DNA of 64,000 bases from Pseudomonas oryzihabitans (GCF_007665395.1 NZ_VDND01000003.1:430822-494821), one strand, 5' to 3'; shown: positions 7,338 through 16,796, numbered from the stretch's first letter. Notes: generated by a model from the letters alone, not told the origin. Program-made: numbers and translations.

Positions 7338-9590
7338 ATGAGTGCACCCCTCGACCTGAGCCTGGACGGCGTCGAACGCCGCTCGCTGGCCGACTTCACC
7401 GAGCAGGCGTACCTGAACTACTCCATGTACGTGATCATGGACCGCGCCCTGCCGCATATCGGCGACGGCCTCAAGCCGGTGCAGCGTCGCATCGTCTACG
7501 CCATGAGCGAACTGGGCCTGGACGCCGACGCCAAGCACAAGAAGTCCGCCCGTACCGTCGGTGACGTCCTCGGTAAGTACCACCCCCACGGCGACTCGGC
7601 CTGCTACGAAGCCATGGTGCTCATGGCGCAGCCGTTCTCCTATCGCTATCCGCTGGTGGATGGCCAGGGCAACTGGGGGGCGCCGGACGATCCCAAGTCC
7701 TTCGCCGCCATGCGCTACACCGAGGCGCGCCTGTCACGCTATTCCGAGGTGCTGCTCAACGAACTGGGGCAGGGCACCGTGGACTGGGTGCCCAACTTCG
7801 ACGGCACCCTGAACGAGCCGGCGGTGCTGCCGGCGCGGCTGCCCAACCTGCTGCTCAACGGCACCACCGGCATCGCCGTGGGCATGGCCACCGACATCCC
7901 GCCGCACAACCTGCGCGAGGTGGCGGCCGCCTGCGTGCGCCTGCTGGACGATCCCATCGCCGGCATTCCCGAACTGCTCGAACACGTGCCTGGTCCGGAC
8001 TTCCCCACCGAGGCCGAGATCGTCACGCCGCGTGCCGACCTGCGCAAGATCTACGAGACCGGCCGCGGCTCGGTGCGCATGCGCGCCGTCTACCGCCGCG
8101 AGGATGGCGACGTGGTCATCACCGCGCTGCCGCACCAGGTCTCCGGCTCCAAGGTGCTGGAGCAGATCGCCGCCCAGATGCAGGCCAAGAAGCTGCCCAT
8201 GGTGGCCGACCTGCGCGACGAGTCGGACCACGAGAATCCCACCCGCATCGTCATCGTGCCGCGCTCCAACCGCATCGATGCCGACGAACTGATGCAGCAC
8301 CTGTTCGCCACCACCGATCTCGAATCCAGCTACCGGGTCAACCTCAACGTCATCGGTCTGGACGGCAAGCCTCAGGTCAAGGATCTCCGGCAGATCCTCC
8401 AGGAATGGCTGATCTATCGCATCGGCACCGTGCGCCGCCGGCTGCAGTTCCGCCTGGACAAGGTCGAGCGCCGCCTGCACCTGCTGGACGGCCTGCTGGT
8501 CGCCTTCCTCAACCTCGACGAGGTGATCCACATCATCCGTACCGAGGAGCATCCCAAGCAGGCGCTGATGGCCCGCTTCGAACTCTCCGAGGAGCAGGCC
8601 GACTACATCCTGGAAACCCGCCTGCGCCAGCTGGCGCGGCTGGAAGAGATGAAGATCCGTGGCGAACAGGCGGAGCTGCTCAAGGAGCAGAAGCGCCTGC
8701 AGACTCTGCTGGGCAGCGACAAGAAGCTGCGCAACTTGGTCCGCGACGAGCTGATCAAGGATGCCGAGACCTATGGCGACGCGCGTCGCTCGCCCATCGT
8801 CGAGCGCGCCGAGGCCAAGGCCCTGTCCGAAACCGAGCTGATGCCCACCGAGCCGGTGACCGTGGTGCTCTCTGAGAAGGGCTGGGTGCGCCAGGCCAAG
8901 GGCCACGACGTCGACGCGACCGGGCTGTCCTACAAGGCCGGCGACGGCTTCAAGGCGGCGGCCCTGGGCCGTTCCAACCAGTTCGCCGTGTTCATCGACT
9001 CCACCGGCCGCAGCTATTCGGTGGCGGCCCATTCGCTGCCGTCGGCCCGTGGCCAGGGCGAACCCCTGACCGGCCGCCTCACGCCGCCACCGGGTGCCAG
9101 CTTCGAATGCCTGCTCCTGCCGGACGACGCTGGCCTCTATGTGCTGGCCTCGGATGCCGGCTACGGCTTCGTGGTCAAGGGCGAGGACCTGCAGGCCAAG
9201 AACAAGGCCGGCAAGGCGCTGATCAGCCTGCCCAACGGCGCCAAGGTGCTGCCGCCCAAGCCGGTGGCCGCCCTGGAAGACACCTCCATCGCCGTGGTCA
9301 CCAACGAAGGGCGCCTGCTGGTGTTCGCCATCACCGAGCTGCCGCAACTGGCCAAGGGCAAGGGCAACAAGCTGATTTCCATTCCCGGCGAGCGGGTCGC
9401 CAAGCGCGAGGAATACGTGGTGGACCTGGCCGTGGTCCCGTCCGGGGCGTCCCTGACCCTGCAGGCAGGCAAGCGGCCCTATACCCTCAAGGGCAGTGAC
9501 CTCGAGCACTACCGTGCCGAGCGCGGCCGGCGGGGCAATAAACTGCCGCGTGGCTTCCAGCGGGTGGATTCGCTGCAGGTGGAAACTTGA
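7338..9590 (+). CDS. parC: DNA topoisomerase IV subunit A
   Basis: The 750-residue cleavage subunit of topoisomerase IV. The winged-helix and tower region begins [20 protein letters not shown]; the catalytic Tyr is Tyr127 in [10 protein letters not shown]. In the quinolone-resistance region [15 protein letters not shown], residues 87 and 91 are Ser and Glu, the wild-type pair of susceptible strains. The C-terminal part (from about 490) is the beta-pinwheel DNA-wrapping domain. It is 146 nt downstream of parE in the same direction. Confidence 0.97.
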   Translation: MSAPLDLSLDGVERRSLADFTEQAYLNYSMYVIMDRALPHIGDGLKPVQRRIVYAMSELGLDADAKHKKSARTVGDVLGKYHPHGDSACYEAMVLMAQPFSYRYPLVDGQGNWGAPDDPKSFAAMRYTEARLSRYSEVLLNELGQGTVDWVPNFDGTLNEPAVLPARLPNLLLNGTTGIAVGMATDIPPHNLREVAAACVRLLDDPIAGIPELLEHVPGPDFPTEAEIVTPRADLRKIYETGRGSVRMRAVYRREDGDVVITALPHQVSGSKVLEQIAAQMQAKKLPMVADLRDESDHENPTRIVIVPRSNRIDADELMQHLFATTDLESSYRVNLNVIGLDGKPQVKDLRQILQEWLIYRIGTVRRRLQFRLDKVERRLHLLDGLLVAFLNLDEVIHIIRTEEHPKQALMARFELSEEQADYILETRLRQLARLEEMKIRGEQAELLKEQKRLQTLLGSDKKLRNLVRDELIKDAETYGDARRSPIVERAEAKALSETELMPTEPVTVVLSEKGWVRQAKGHDVDATGLSYKAGDGFKAAALGRSNQFAVFIDSTGRSYSVAAHSLPSARGQGEPLTGRLTPPPGASFECLLLPDDAGLYVLASDAGYGFVVKGEDLQAKNKAGKALISLPNGAKVLPPKPVAALEDTSIAVVTNEGRLLVFAITELPQLAKGKGNKLISIPGERVAKREEYVVDLAVVPSGASLTLQAGKRPYTLKGSDLEHYRAERGRRGNKLPRGFQRVDSLQVET

Positions 9591-9675
9591 GCCGCCTGCG
9601 GTCAGCCGCTAGCATAGACCCGATTTTTTCGACCAGGACTCGCCGGGCCGTGGCGCCCGTCGAGAGAGAGCCTCG

Positions 9676-10383
9676 ATGAAACGGATGTGTCTCGCCAGGC
9701 TGGCGCTCGTCGGCCTGCTGGCCGGTCTGGGTGGCTGTGCCAGCGTCGGTCCTACCCACTACTATCAGCTCGATGGCGGCAGCGTGCGTGCGCCGGCCAG
9801 CGGTGACCGAGGGCTCGCGGTGTGGATCGAGAGCCTGCAACTGGCCGACTACCTGCAGCGCGATGTCCTGCTGGAGCGCCAGGCCGATGGCAGCCTGGCG
9901 ACCACCCGTGACCACTGGGCCGGTCCACTGGACGCCAACGTGCGCCAGTTGCTGCAACGCCAACTCGCCAGCCGGCTGAACAGCGGGCGGGTCGTGGTGG
10001 GCGAGCCGCCTGAGGGCTTCGCGCCGCAATACCGCGTGGAGCTGGTGGTGACCCGTCTCGACGCCGGTGACCGGGCGCCGGCCACCCTGGATGCCAGCTG
10101 GCAGCTGCGCGATAGCCAGGATCGGCTGCTGGACACCCAGGTGGTGCACCTGCAGGCGCGCCACGCGGGTGATCGCGCCGCCCAGGTACGGGCCCAGGGC
10201 GAGCTGCTGCAGCAATTCGCCGCGCGGCTCGCCACCGATCTGACCAAGGTCGCCCAGCGCGGTCGCCGTTCCAGCGACGTGGCCCGCAAGGAGCCCAAGC
10301 AACTCGTGGAAGAGGCCCAGGCACGGCCGACGCTGCCAGCCGTGGTGCCCATTCGCACCGGCGCCGAGGTCTACCGCTTCTGA
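9676..10383 (+). CDS. PqiC/YmbA-type ABC-transport auxiliary lipoprotein
   Basis: A 235-residue outer-membrane-type lipoprotein (LLAGLGGC, Cys21) of the PqiC/YmbA (DUF330) family. After the lipobox comes the typical THYYQLDGG start and a domain with GLAVWIESLQLADYLQRD. In E. coli PqiC partners the MCE protein PqiB in lipid traffic between membranes; here no pqiA or pqiB is adjacent, so the partner is probably encoded elsewhere. The C-terminal 35 residues (KEPKQLVEEAQARPTLPAV) look disordered. It lies 85 nt after parC. Confidence 0.8.
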   Translation: MKRMCLARLALVGLLAGLGGCASVGPTHYYQLDGGSVRAPASGDRGLAVWIESLQLADYLQRDVLLERQADGSLATTRDHWAGPLDANVRQLLQRQLASRLNSGRVVVGEPPEGFAPQYRVELVVTRLDAGDRAPATLDASWQLRDSQDRLLDTQVVHLQARHAGDRAAQVRAQGELLQQFAARLATDLTKVAQRGRRSSDVARKEPKQLVEEAQARPTLPAVVPIRTGAEVYRF

Positions 10384-10471
10384 TCCGGCAGGCGCCCGTG
10401 CGTCGCCGCGCGGGAGCTGTCGGCGGTGCCCGACGCTCTATCCAGCAGGACCACCAGGCCTCGGAGGCTCC

Positions 10472-11062
10472 ATGACGCTGCCCCTGTTTCCGCTGAACAC
10501 CACCCTGTTTCCCGGCTGCCGCCTCGACTTGCAGCTGTTCGAGGCGCGCTACCTGGACATGCTCGGCCGTTGCCTCAAGCAAGGCAGCAGCTTCGGTGTG
10601 GTAACCATCCTCGAAGGCCGGGAAACCGGTGCCGCGCCGAATCGTCTGGGCAGCCATGGCTGCGAGGCGTTGATCCGCGATTGGCAGCAACAGAGCAACG
10701 GACTGTTGGGCATCCGTATCGAAGGGGGCAGGCGGTTTCGCCTGCTGAGCCAGGAAGAGCAGGCCGATCACCTGGTGGTCGGCGAGGTGGAGTGGCTGCC
10801 GGAGCTCCCTCCCCAGCCGTTGCGCGATGCCGACGCGGACCTGCTGGCGCTGCTGGTGGCACTTGCCCAGCATCCCATGGTGGCCAGTCTGGACATGGGG
10901 GGCGAAGTCGCCGACCGCCAGGCGCTCGGCTGCCAACTGGCCTATCTGCTGCCCTTCGAGGCGCATTTGAAACTGGCGTGGCTGGGCATGGACGATCAGG
11001 GTCAGCGCCTGGCCGACATCGAGCGCCACCTGGTGGACCTGCAGGGCGATTTCCAGGCCTGA
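10472..11062 (+). CDS. Lon-substrate-binding-domain (LON N-terminal-like) protein
   Basis: A 196-residue cytoplasmic protein composed only of the N-terminal substrate-recognition domain of Lon protease (LPLFPLNTTLFPGCRLDLQLFEARY; later YLLPFEAHLKLAWLG). It has neither the AAA ATPase nor the Ser-Lys protease domain, so it cannot be a protease by itself. Such stand-alone proteins are widespread and their role is unclear. ATG 10472 follows a CTCGGAGGCTCC ribosome site. It is 88 nt downstream of the PqiC-like gene. Confidence 0.87.
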   Translation: MTLPLFPLNTTLFPGCRLDLQLFEARYLDMLGRCLKQGSSFGVVTILEGRETGAAPNRLGSHGCEALIRDWQQQSNGLLGIRIEGGRRFRLLSQEEQADHLVVGEVEWLPELPPQPLRDADADLLALLVALAQHPMVASLDMGGEVADRQALGCQLAYLLPFEAHLKLAWLGMDDQGQRLADIERHLVDLQGDFQA

Positions 11063-11218
11063 CAAAGCCTGGTCATTCCCCGTGAAGCTTCAGCCAGCCC
11101 TTGTCCCGGGCAGCCTGGATCGTCAGCCCGCCCATTGAATCCATCATAGCCCTACTGCTACCTGCCTGGTCGAGCAGCGTTCGCTGCCTTCCACAGCGTG
11201 TTCACCGGGCCAACAGTC

Positions 11219-11364
11219 TTGCCTGGCGCAGGGTAAACAGGTGCCGAGCCCGAACGCCAGGCAAAAGAAAGCCCGCCGGGCAGGGCGGGCTAAAAGTGCT
11301 TTGGGGGCACTGGATAAGACTCTGGCACTTTGCCATAAGTTCAGTCTTATGAGATCAAAGTGCC
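11219..11364. other. stack of four hairpins in a gene-free stretch (possible structured RNA or terminators)
   Basis: The 418-base gap 11063-11480 holds no convincing gene. It contains four successive inverted repeats: TTGCCTGGCG/CGCCAGGCAA (11219-11264), GCCCGCC/GGCGGGC (11271-11290), AGTGC/GCACT (11295-11311), and a long one made of GGCACTTTG/CAAAGTGCC enclosing CATAAG/CTTATG with loop TTCAGT (11324-11364). On the minus strand the GC stem is followed by CTTTCTTTTG, like a Rho-independent terminator for the gene at 11481-11708. The long hairpin is larger than a terminator needs. Confidence 0.55.
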
Positions 11365-11480
11365 ATTCTTGCGCAGGCCTCAGCGGTGGCCGTCGACAAG
11401 AGCTCCTGCCCAGGGGCACCGCTCCGCCAACCCCTTGGCTTGCAGGGCGATACCGGGGCGACGGGAGGCCCTGCGAGGGA

Positions 11481-11708
11481 TCATTCGGCGGCGGGCGGGC
11501 CCGACTGTTCAGGGCAGGGTAGCCGCTTTTGCTCCAGCAGGGCCTCGATGACGGCCAGGTCCTCCTGCTGCTTGGCGAAGCGGTCGAACTGGTGCTTCAG
11601 CCAGCGTTGGCTCGACTCGACGTTGCGGCGACGCCGGGCGACCTCACGCTCCAGTTCGGATACTGACTTCTGCTCAAGCTCGGCTAGATCGGGACTGCGG
11701 TAGGGCAT
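11481..11708 (-). CDS. small coiled-coil hypothetical protein
   Basis: A 75-residue, charged, probably helical protein (AELEQKSVSELEREVARRRR). Residues about 8-58 look like a coiled coil; the tail LPCPEQSGPPAAE is disordered. ATG 11708 is chosen because AAGGA lies 8 nt before it; an ATG three codons upstream and longer in-frame starts are possible. I do not recognise a family. It faces a second small gene (11867-12112), and the 158 bases between them carry two related palindromes. Confidence 0.55.
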   Translation of the reverse strand: MPYRSPDLAELEQKSVSELEREVARRRRNVESSQRWLKHQFDRFAKQQEDLAVIEALLEQKRLPCPEQSGPPAAE

Positions 11709-11771
11709 CTCATGCATCCTTGCATGGTGGCGATGCGAGATCAGACCGGAATCCTGGCATGAGTTCCGTTC

Positions 11772-11785
11772 GCTATCGCGATAGC
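11772..11785. promoter_or_regulatory. 14-bp perfect palindrome, candidate operator 1
   Basis: GCTATCGCGATAGC reads the same on both strands. It lies between two small divergent genes, 64 nt from the start of the left one. A variant of the same core occurs at 11839-11848, suggesting a common DNA-binding protein. Confidence 0.5.
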
Positions 11786-11838
11786 TACCGTTCAGGCGAA
11801 GCGGCTTTACCAGCCACCTCCCTGGCAATAGTCTTACC

Positions 11839-11848
11839 TATTGCGATA
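11839..11848. promoter_or_regulatory. imperfect copy of the same operator core
   Basis: TATTGCGATA (TATCGCAATA on the other strand) differs from the core of the palindrome at 11772 by one base. The centres are 65 bp apart, about six helical turns, and this copy is about 20 nt before the start at 11867. Confidence 0.4.
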
Positions 11849-11866
11849 AGGTTTTATGAAAGCACG

Positions 11867-12112
11867 ATGTACAGTCCCGCCTTACAAAGGGCGCTGGGCG
11901 CCCTGGCCGGTGCCTTTCCCCGTCACGTCTGCCAGGCCGAGCGTTCCACCTCGGGCCTGATACGCATCGTCCTGCACCTGAGGTCCGGGGGCCGGCCACC
12001 ACTTGGCTGGACGACCACGGACGGCGAACTCACCAATCCCGCCGCGTTGGCGCGAATGGTCGCCCATATGCAGGCAGCCTTGCGTCAGCGACTGGACGGG
12101 GCGCAGTCCTGA
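11867..12112 (+). CDS. small hypothetical protein
   Basis: An 81-residue basic protein (MYSPALQRALGALAGAFPRH to LRQRLDGAQS) with a central beta-rich segment (SGLIRIVLHL) and a C-terminal helix. No family is recognised. ATG 11867 is chosen since nothing upstream in frame has a better ribosome site; AAGG stands 14 nt away, so translation initiation looks weak. It is divergent from the coiled-coil gene. It could be spurious. Confidence 0.4.
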   Translation: MYSPALQRALGALAGAFPRHVCQAERSTSGLIRIVLHLRSGGRPPLGWTTTDGELTNPAALARMVAHMQAALRQRLDGAQS

Positions 12113-12236
12113 ACGCGGGGGGCCTGGCGAGCGGTGGGGCGTCTACTGAGCGGGCGTGCGCTGGGCCTGGCAGGGGTTTGGCGGGGACGCCGCCTGGGCG
12201 CCGCTGTGCCCAGCGGATCGGGAGAGCGACAGCGAA

Positions 12237-12262
12237 GCCCCTGGCGGCAGATCGCCAGGGGC
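12237..12262 (-). terminator. hairpin 3' of the PfpI-family gene
   Basis: Perfect arms CCCCTGGCG and CGCCAGGGG with a 6-base loop lie 14 nt beyond the stop of the minus-strand gene. There is no run of T after it, so it is a weak candidate terminator or an mRNA-protecting hairpin. Confidence 0.5.
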
Positions 12263-12275
12263 CTTCGAAGGATGC

Positions 12276-12815
12276 TCAGCCGGCCAGCAGCTTGAGGAAT
12301 TCGCGGTTGAAGGCCGGAATGTCGTCCGGCTTGCGGCTGCTCACCAGTTGGCCATCGACGATGACCTCCTGGTCCTGCCAGGTGGCGCCGGCATTCTTGA
12401 GGTCGTCGGTCAGCGACGGCCAGCTGGTCAGGGTCTTGCCCTGCACCAGGCCGGCGGAGATCAGCAGCCAGGCGCCGTGGCAGATGACGGCGACGGGCTT
12501 GCCGGCATCGGCGATCTGCTTGGTCAGTTGCTGGGCCTGGGCATCGATGCGGATGGTATCGGCATTGACCACGCCCCCGGGCAGCAGCACGGCGTCATAG
12601 TCACCGGCGTTGGCGGCGGCGAAGGTCAGGTCCACCGGAAAGCTGTCGGCCGGCTCGGTACCGTCCCAGCCCCGGACTTCGCCGCTTTCGGCGGAGATGA
12701 TGTGGGTCTGGGCACCTGCCTGCTCCAGCGCTTCCTTGGGTCCGGTGAGCTCGGCCTGTTCGAAGCCGTCGGTGACCAGGATGGCGATCTTCTTGCCGTT
12801 CAGGGATGTAGCCAT
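12276..12815 (-). CDS. DJ-1/PfpI family protein
   Basis: A 179-residue cytoplasmic protein of the PfpI/YhbO branch of the DJ-1 superfamily. The nucleophile elbow is AVICHGAW with Cys112-His113, and the acidic partner is in TDGFEQAEL near residue 19. Relatives are described as stress-related proteases or as glyoxalase/deglycase enzymes that repair glycated molecules; the exact activity is disputed. It is convergent with nothing close and is separated from the divergent HDOD gene by 157 nt. Confidence 0.88.
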   Translation of the reverse strand: MATSLNGKKIAILVTDGFEQAELTGPKEALEQAGAQTHIISAESGEVRGWDGTEPADSFPVDLTFAAANAGDYDAVLLPGGVVNADTIRIDAQAQQLTKQIADAGKPVAVICHGAWLLISAGLVQGKTLTSWPSLTDDLKNAGATWQDQEVIVDGQLVSSRKPDDIPAFNREFLKLLAG

Positions 12816-12972
12816 GGTGCGGATACCTCGGTAGGAATTCGGGGTGGGCTAGCCTTTTGCCAGCGCTCATAGATCGGGCTCATTCGGGCCATACGAAGTT
12901 CCTTCGTCGCGCCCGATGGCATCCCACGGCGGCGCGGAGTAAATTTGTGACATCCCTCGCAGAGTAGTCTTC

Positions 12973-13860
12973 ATGTCCCAAGCGTCCCCTCAGCTGACCG
13001 AGGAGCAGATCCGTCAGGCCCTGCAAGGCATCAGCATTCCCCCGCAGCCGCAGATCATGGTGGATCTGCAACTCGAACAGCTCATGCCCAATCCCGATCT
13101 CAAGGTCATCTCCCGCCTGATCGGCCAGGATCCCGGGCTGTCGGGCGCCCTGCTCAAGCTGGTCAATTCGCCGTATTTCGGTCTGAGCAATCGCATCACC
13201 TCGATCCAGCGGGCGGTCAACCTGCTGGGCAGCCAGTCGGTCATCAACCTGATCAATGCCCAGTCGATCAAGGGCGAGCTCACCGACGAGACCATCGTCA
13301 TCCTCAACCGCTTCTGGGACACCGCCCAGGACGTGGCCGAGACCTGCCTGAGCCTGGCCAAGAAGACCGGCTACCCGACGCCGGACGAAGCCTATGCCCT
13401 CGGCCTGTTCCACAACTGCGGCATCCCGCTGATGCTCAAGCGCTTCCCCAACTACATGGCGGTGCTGGAAGAGGCCTATGCCAGTGTCAACGAGCAGGTG
13501 CGGGTGGTGGACGTGGAGAACCGCATCTTCAGCACCAACCACGCGGTAGTGGGCTATTTCATTTCTCGTTCCTGGCGCCTGCCGGAGCACGTCGGCCAGG
13601 CCATCGCCAACCACCACAACGCCCAGTCGGTGTTCGACGAGGAGTCGACCACCGACATCCAGATCAAGAACCTGCTGGCCCTGCTGAAGATGGCCGAACA
13701 CATCTGCGGCTGCTATCGCGCCCTGGGTGGCCAGGACGAGGATCACGAGTGGCGGGCCATCGCCCCGCGGGTGCTGGATCACGTCGGCCTGTCCGAATAC
13801 GACTTCGAGTCGCTCAAGGAGACCATCCTTGAGATGGGCAGCGGTCGGATCAATTACTAG
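12973..13860 (+). CDS. HDOD domain protein
   Basis: A 295-residue cytoplasmic protein in which residues about 20-220 form the HDOD domain, an HD-superfamily relative that lacks the metal-binding HD pair and acts in signalling rather than catalysis. Recognisable stretches are DPGLSGALLKLVNSPYFG, ITSIQRAVNLLGSQSV and ALGLFHNCGIPLML. No receiver, GGDEF or other output domain is attached. Its stop codon touches the left end of a long palindromic repeat. Confidence 0.9.
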   Translation: MSQASPQLTEEQIRQALQGISIPPQPQIMVDLQLEQLMPNPDLKVISRLIGQDPGLSGALLKLVNSPYFGLSNRITSIQRAVNLLGSQSVINLINAQSIKGELTDETIVILNRFWDTAQDVAETCLSLAKKTGYPTPDEAYALGLFHNCGIPLMLKRFPNYMAVLEEAYASVNEQVRVVDVENRIFSTNHAVVGYFISRSWRLPEHVGQAIANHHNAQSVFDEESTTDIQIKNLLALLKMAEHICGCYRALGGQDEDHEWRAIAPRVLDHVGLSEYDFESLKETILEMGSGRINY

Positions 13861-14053
13861 ATTTGGTTAAAAGGGCCTGCGCTCGGCCATGCGGCGTTGA
13901 AAACCAGCTCGGAATGCTCATTTACCCTTTGTAAACTCCGCTTCCTCGCTGTTTTGATTCGCTGGCGCTCACCCTTCGGGCCAGCCTTCGGCTGTTACTC
14001 CCGTTGGTCGTTGCGCCTTGCCTGACCTTCGCTCGGCGCCTTTTAAGCCAAAT
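13861..14053. repeat. 193-bp long imperfect palindromic element
   Basis: The ends are inverted copies: ATTTGGTTAAAAGGG on the left and CCTTTTAAGCCAAAT on the right, and the symmetry continues inward (GCGCTCGG facing GCTCGGCG). The element fills almost the whole HDOD-mutM spacer and starts at the base after the HDOD stop. It has no coding potential and looks like a MITE-type or intergenic palindromic repeat of the kind seen in many copies in pseudomonads. Confidence 0.6.
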
Positions 14054-14079
14054 CTCTGGAATAAGCCTCCTGGATCTCC

Positions 14080-14892
14080 ATGCCCGAATTACCTGAAGTC
14101 GAAACCACCCGCCGGGGCATCGAGCCTCATGTCGTCGGTCAGCGCGTGCGCCGGGTCATCGTCCGCGATGCCCGGCTGCGCTGGCCGGTGCCCGAGGACC
14201 TGGATGTGCGCCTCTCCGGCCAGCGCATCGAGGCCGTGGAGCGCCGCGCCAAGTACCTGCTGATCAAGGCCGAAAGCGGTACCCTGATCGGCCACCTGGG
14301 CATGTCCGGCAGCCTGCGCCTGGTGCCGGCGGACCAGCCGCCGGCCAAGCACGAGCATGTCGACATCGAGCTGGAGTCCGGGCTGTCGCTGCGCTACACC
14401 GATCCGCGACGCTTTGGCGCCTTGCTCTGGACCCAGGATCCTCTCGCCCACGTGTTGCTCAGCAAGCTGGGGCCCGAGCCGCTGACCGCTGCCTTCGATG
14501 GTGGTCGGCTGTACGAGCTGTCGCGTGGGCGCAGCATGGCGGTCAAGCCCTTCATCATGGATAACGCCGTGGTGGTGGGGGTGGGCAACATCTACGCCGC
14601 CGAGGCGCTGTTCGCCGCCGGCATCGATCCGCGCCGCGCCGCCGGCAGCATCTCCCGGGCGCGCTACGACCGTCTGGCCGAGGAGATCAAGAAGGTGCTG
14701 GCGCGCTCCATCGAGAGTGGTGGCACCACCCTGCGTGACTTCATCGGTGGCGATGGCGCGCCCGGCTATTTCAAGCAGGAGTTGTTCGTCTACGGCCGCA
14801 AGGGCGAGTTCTGCAAGGTGTGCGGCACCGGCTTGCAGGAGATCCGCCTCGGTCAGCGCGCCAGCGTCTATTGCCGCAAGTGCCAGCGATGA
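14080..14892 (+). CDS. mutM: formamidopyrimidine-DNA glycosylase (Fpg)
   Basis: A 270-residue bifunctional glycosylase/AP lyase that removes 8-oxoguanine and formamidopyrimidines. The start [14 protein letters not shown] supplies the catalytic N-terminal Pro and the following Glu; the conserved KYLLI Lys is near residue 57. The C-terminal zinc finger has four cysteines at 245, 248, 265 and 268. The stop overlaps the next gene by 4 nt. Confidence 0.97.
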   Translation: MPELPEVETTRRGIEPHVVGQRVRRVIVRDARLRWPVPEDLDVRLSGQRIEAVERRAKYLLIKAESGTLIGHLGMSGSLRLVPADQPPAKHEHVDIELESGLSLRYTDPRRFGALLWTQDPLAHVLLSKLGPEPLTAAFDGGRLYELSRGRSMAVKPFIMDNAVVVGVGNIYAAEALFAAGIDPRRAAGSISRARYDRLAEEIKKVLARSIESGGTTLRDFIGGDGAPGYFKQELFVYGRKGEFCKVCGTGLQEIRLGQRASVYCRKCQR

Positions 14893-15263
14893 AGGCCCTG
14901 GCCGGGCTGGTGCTGCTGACGCTGCTGGGCCAGCAGCTGGCCTGGGCCGATGCCGACAACGGCCGCAATCTCTTCCTGCGCCGCTGCCACAACTGCCACT
15001 CGGTGGGGCCGGGCGCCCAGTCCGGTTTCGGGCCCCAGCTCAACGACCTCTTCGGCCGCCAGGCCGGCAGCCTGGCCGGTTACAACTACTCCGACGCCAT
15101 GCGCAACGCCGGCTTCGCCTGGGATCGTGAATCCCTGGCAGCCTTCCTGCGCGATCCCGAGCAGCAGGTGCCGGGCACCAAGATGAGATTCTGGGGCATC
15201 GGCGATGCCGAGGATCTGGGCGACATCGCCGACTACCTGCAGACCCAGCACCACGCCCCCTGA
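14889..15263 (+). CDS. small periplasmic cytochrome c (c2/class I type)
   Basis: A 124-residue exported protein. Residues 1-20 are a Sec signal ending AWA; heme attachment is C33-H-N-C36-H37 and the likely axial Met is Met99 in PGTKM. The length and the [24 protein letters not shown] segment fit cytochrome c2-like monoheme carriers. It begins at ATGA overlapping the mutM stop, so it is co-translated with a DNA-repair gene, an arrangement seen in other pseudomonads. Its redox partner is not evident. Confidence 0.9.
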   Translation: MKALAGLVLLTLLGQQLAWADADNGRNLFLRRCHNCHSVGPGAQSGFGPQLNDLFGRQAGSLAGYNYSDAMRNAGFAWDRESLAAFLRDPEQQVPGTKMRFWGIGDAEDLGDIADYLQTQHHAP

Positions 15264-15269
15264 TCCGTT

Positions 15270-16796
15270 TTAGTGGTCGCCGCCACCGGCGCCCGGCTTG
15301 GCCGCGAAGGGTGGCTTGGCCAGCCAGATGATCAGGAACAGCCCCATGAAGATCCAGCCGAGCAGGGTGAAGTAGTCCACCGTGGACAGCATGTAGGCCT
15401 GGCCTTCCACCACCTTGTCCAGCTGGGCATAGGCCTGCTGTGACGGGCCGCCGATGGCGTCCAGGTAGTGCTGGGTGGCCGGGCTGTAGACGGTCACGTC
15501 CTCGGTCAGCTGGGCATGGTGATGGATGGCGCGGCGCTGCCACAGCCAGGTGGTCAGGGAGGAGGCGAAGCTGCCGCCCAGGACCCGCAGGAAGGTGGCC
15601 AGGCCGCCGCCGTCCGCCAGCTCCGAGGGTTTGAGGCTGGACAGCAGGATGCTGGTGGTGGGCATGAAGAACAGCGCCACGCCGAGGCCCATGAAGGTCT
15701 GCACCTCGGCGATGTGGCGATAGTCCACCTCGTTGTTGAAGGTCGCCCTCATGAAGCAGGAGGCGCCGATCACCAGGAAGGAGCCGCCGGCCAGCAGGCG
15801 CAGGTCGGTCTTGTGCGCGAACTTGCCCACCAGCGGCGAGAGGATCACCGGCAGGATGCCGATGGGCGCCGCCGCCAGGCCCGCCCACACCGGGGTGTAG
15901 CCGAGCTGGGTCTGCAGCCACTGGGGCAGCAGCAGGTTGATGCCGAAGAAGCCCGAGTAGCCCAGGACCAGCGCCAGGGTGCCGAAGCTGAAGTTGCGAT
16001 AGCGGAACAGCCGCAGGTTGACGATGGGATGCTTGTCGGTCAGCTCCCAGATCACCAGGGCGGTCAGGGCCACGGCGGAGATGGCCGCGCCCAGGCAGAT
16101 CAGGTTGGATTCGAACCAGTCCAGGTCGTTGCCCTTGTCCAGCACCACCTGCAGCACGCCCACGCCGATCACCAGCAGGATCAGCCCGACGTAGTCGATG
16201 GGCTGGCTGACCAGTTTTTCCGGCTTCTTGCCCAGCTGGGTCCAGACCACCAGGGTGGCGAAGATGCCGATGGGAATGTTGATGAAGAAGATCCACGGCC
16301 AACTGTAGTTGTCGGTGATCCAGCCGCCGGCGATGGGGCCGATGATGGGCGCCACCACCGTCACCATCGCCAGCAGCGCCAGGGCCATGCCGCGCTTGGC
16401 CGCCGGGAAGATCGCCAGCAGCAGGGTCTGGGCCATGGGATAGAGCGGGCCGGCGACGAAGCCCTGCATGGCGCGGAAGATCACCAGCTCGGGCATGGAG
16501 GTGGCGATGCCGCAGAGGAAGGAGGTGATGACGAAGAGCACCACGGCGGCCATGAACAGCTTGACCTCGCCGAAGCGCCTGGCCATCCAGCCGGTGAGCG
16601 GCAGGGCGATGGCGTTGCTCACGGCGAAGGCGGTGATGACCCAGGTGCCCTGTTCCGAGCTCACCCCGAGGTTGCCGGAAATGGTGGTCAGGGCGACGTT
16701 GGCGATGGTGGTGTCGAGCACCTGCATGAAGGTGGCCAGGGACAGGCCCACCGTGGCGAGCACCAGGCTCGCCGGGCGAAAGGCGTTATCGCTCAT
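15270..16796 (-). CDS. emrB: EmrB/QacA-type DHA2 MFS multidrug transporter
   Basis: A 508-residue inner-membrane drug:proton antiporter with about 14 predicted helices. The N-terminal QVLDTTIANVALTTISGNL motif (motif D1 of DHA2) and the GWMARRFGEVKLFM loop are clear; the C terminus is KPPFAAKPGAGGG. With EmrA (membrane-fusion) and an outer-membrane factor it would form a tripartite pump for hydrophobic drugs or weak acids. It is the last gene of marR-oprM-emrA-emrB, 55 nt after emrA. The substrates cannot be read from the sequence. Confidence 0.92.
   Translation of the reverse strand: MSDNAFRPASLVLATVGLSLATFMQVLDTTIANVALTTISGNLGVSSEQGTWVITAFAVSNAIALPLTGWMARRFGEVKLFMAAVVLFVITSFLCGIATSMPELVIFRAMQGFVAGPLYPMAQTLLLAIFPAAKRGMALALLAMVTVVAPIIGPIAGGWITDNYSWPWIFFINIPIGIFATLVVWTQLGKKPEKLVSQPIDYVGLILLVIGVGVLQVVLDKGNDLDWFESNLICLGAAISAVALTALVIWELTDKHPIVNLRLFRYRNFSFGTLALVLGYSGFFGINLLLPQWLQTQLGYTPVWAGLAAAPIGILPVILSPLVGKFAHKTDLRLLAGGSFLVIGASCFMRATFNNEVDYRHIAEVQTFMGLGVALFFMPTTSILLSSLKPSELADGGGLATFLRVLGGSFASSLTTWLWQRRAIHHHAQLTEDVTVYSPATQHYLDAIGGPSQQAYAQLDKVVEGQAYMLSTVDYFTLLGWIFMGLFLIIWLAKPPFAAKPGAGGGDH

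Noticed and set aside
7734..9509. long open frame on the minus strand inside parC
   Set aside because: It is a shadow of GC-rich codons of parC; its translation is His/Gly/Gln rich with no family resemblance. The same holds for the other long opposite-strand frames, for example within ilvD (31724-34075) and lpoA (39655-41370).
11324..11364. dif/Xer or attC-like recombination site
   Set aside because: CATAAG-N6-CTTATG looks like a Xer core, but the outer bases do not match dif half-sites, and no GTTRRRY/RYYYAAC boxes are present for attC. It is left as a structured region.
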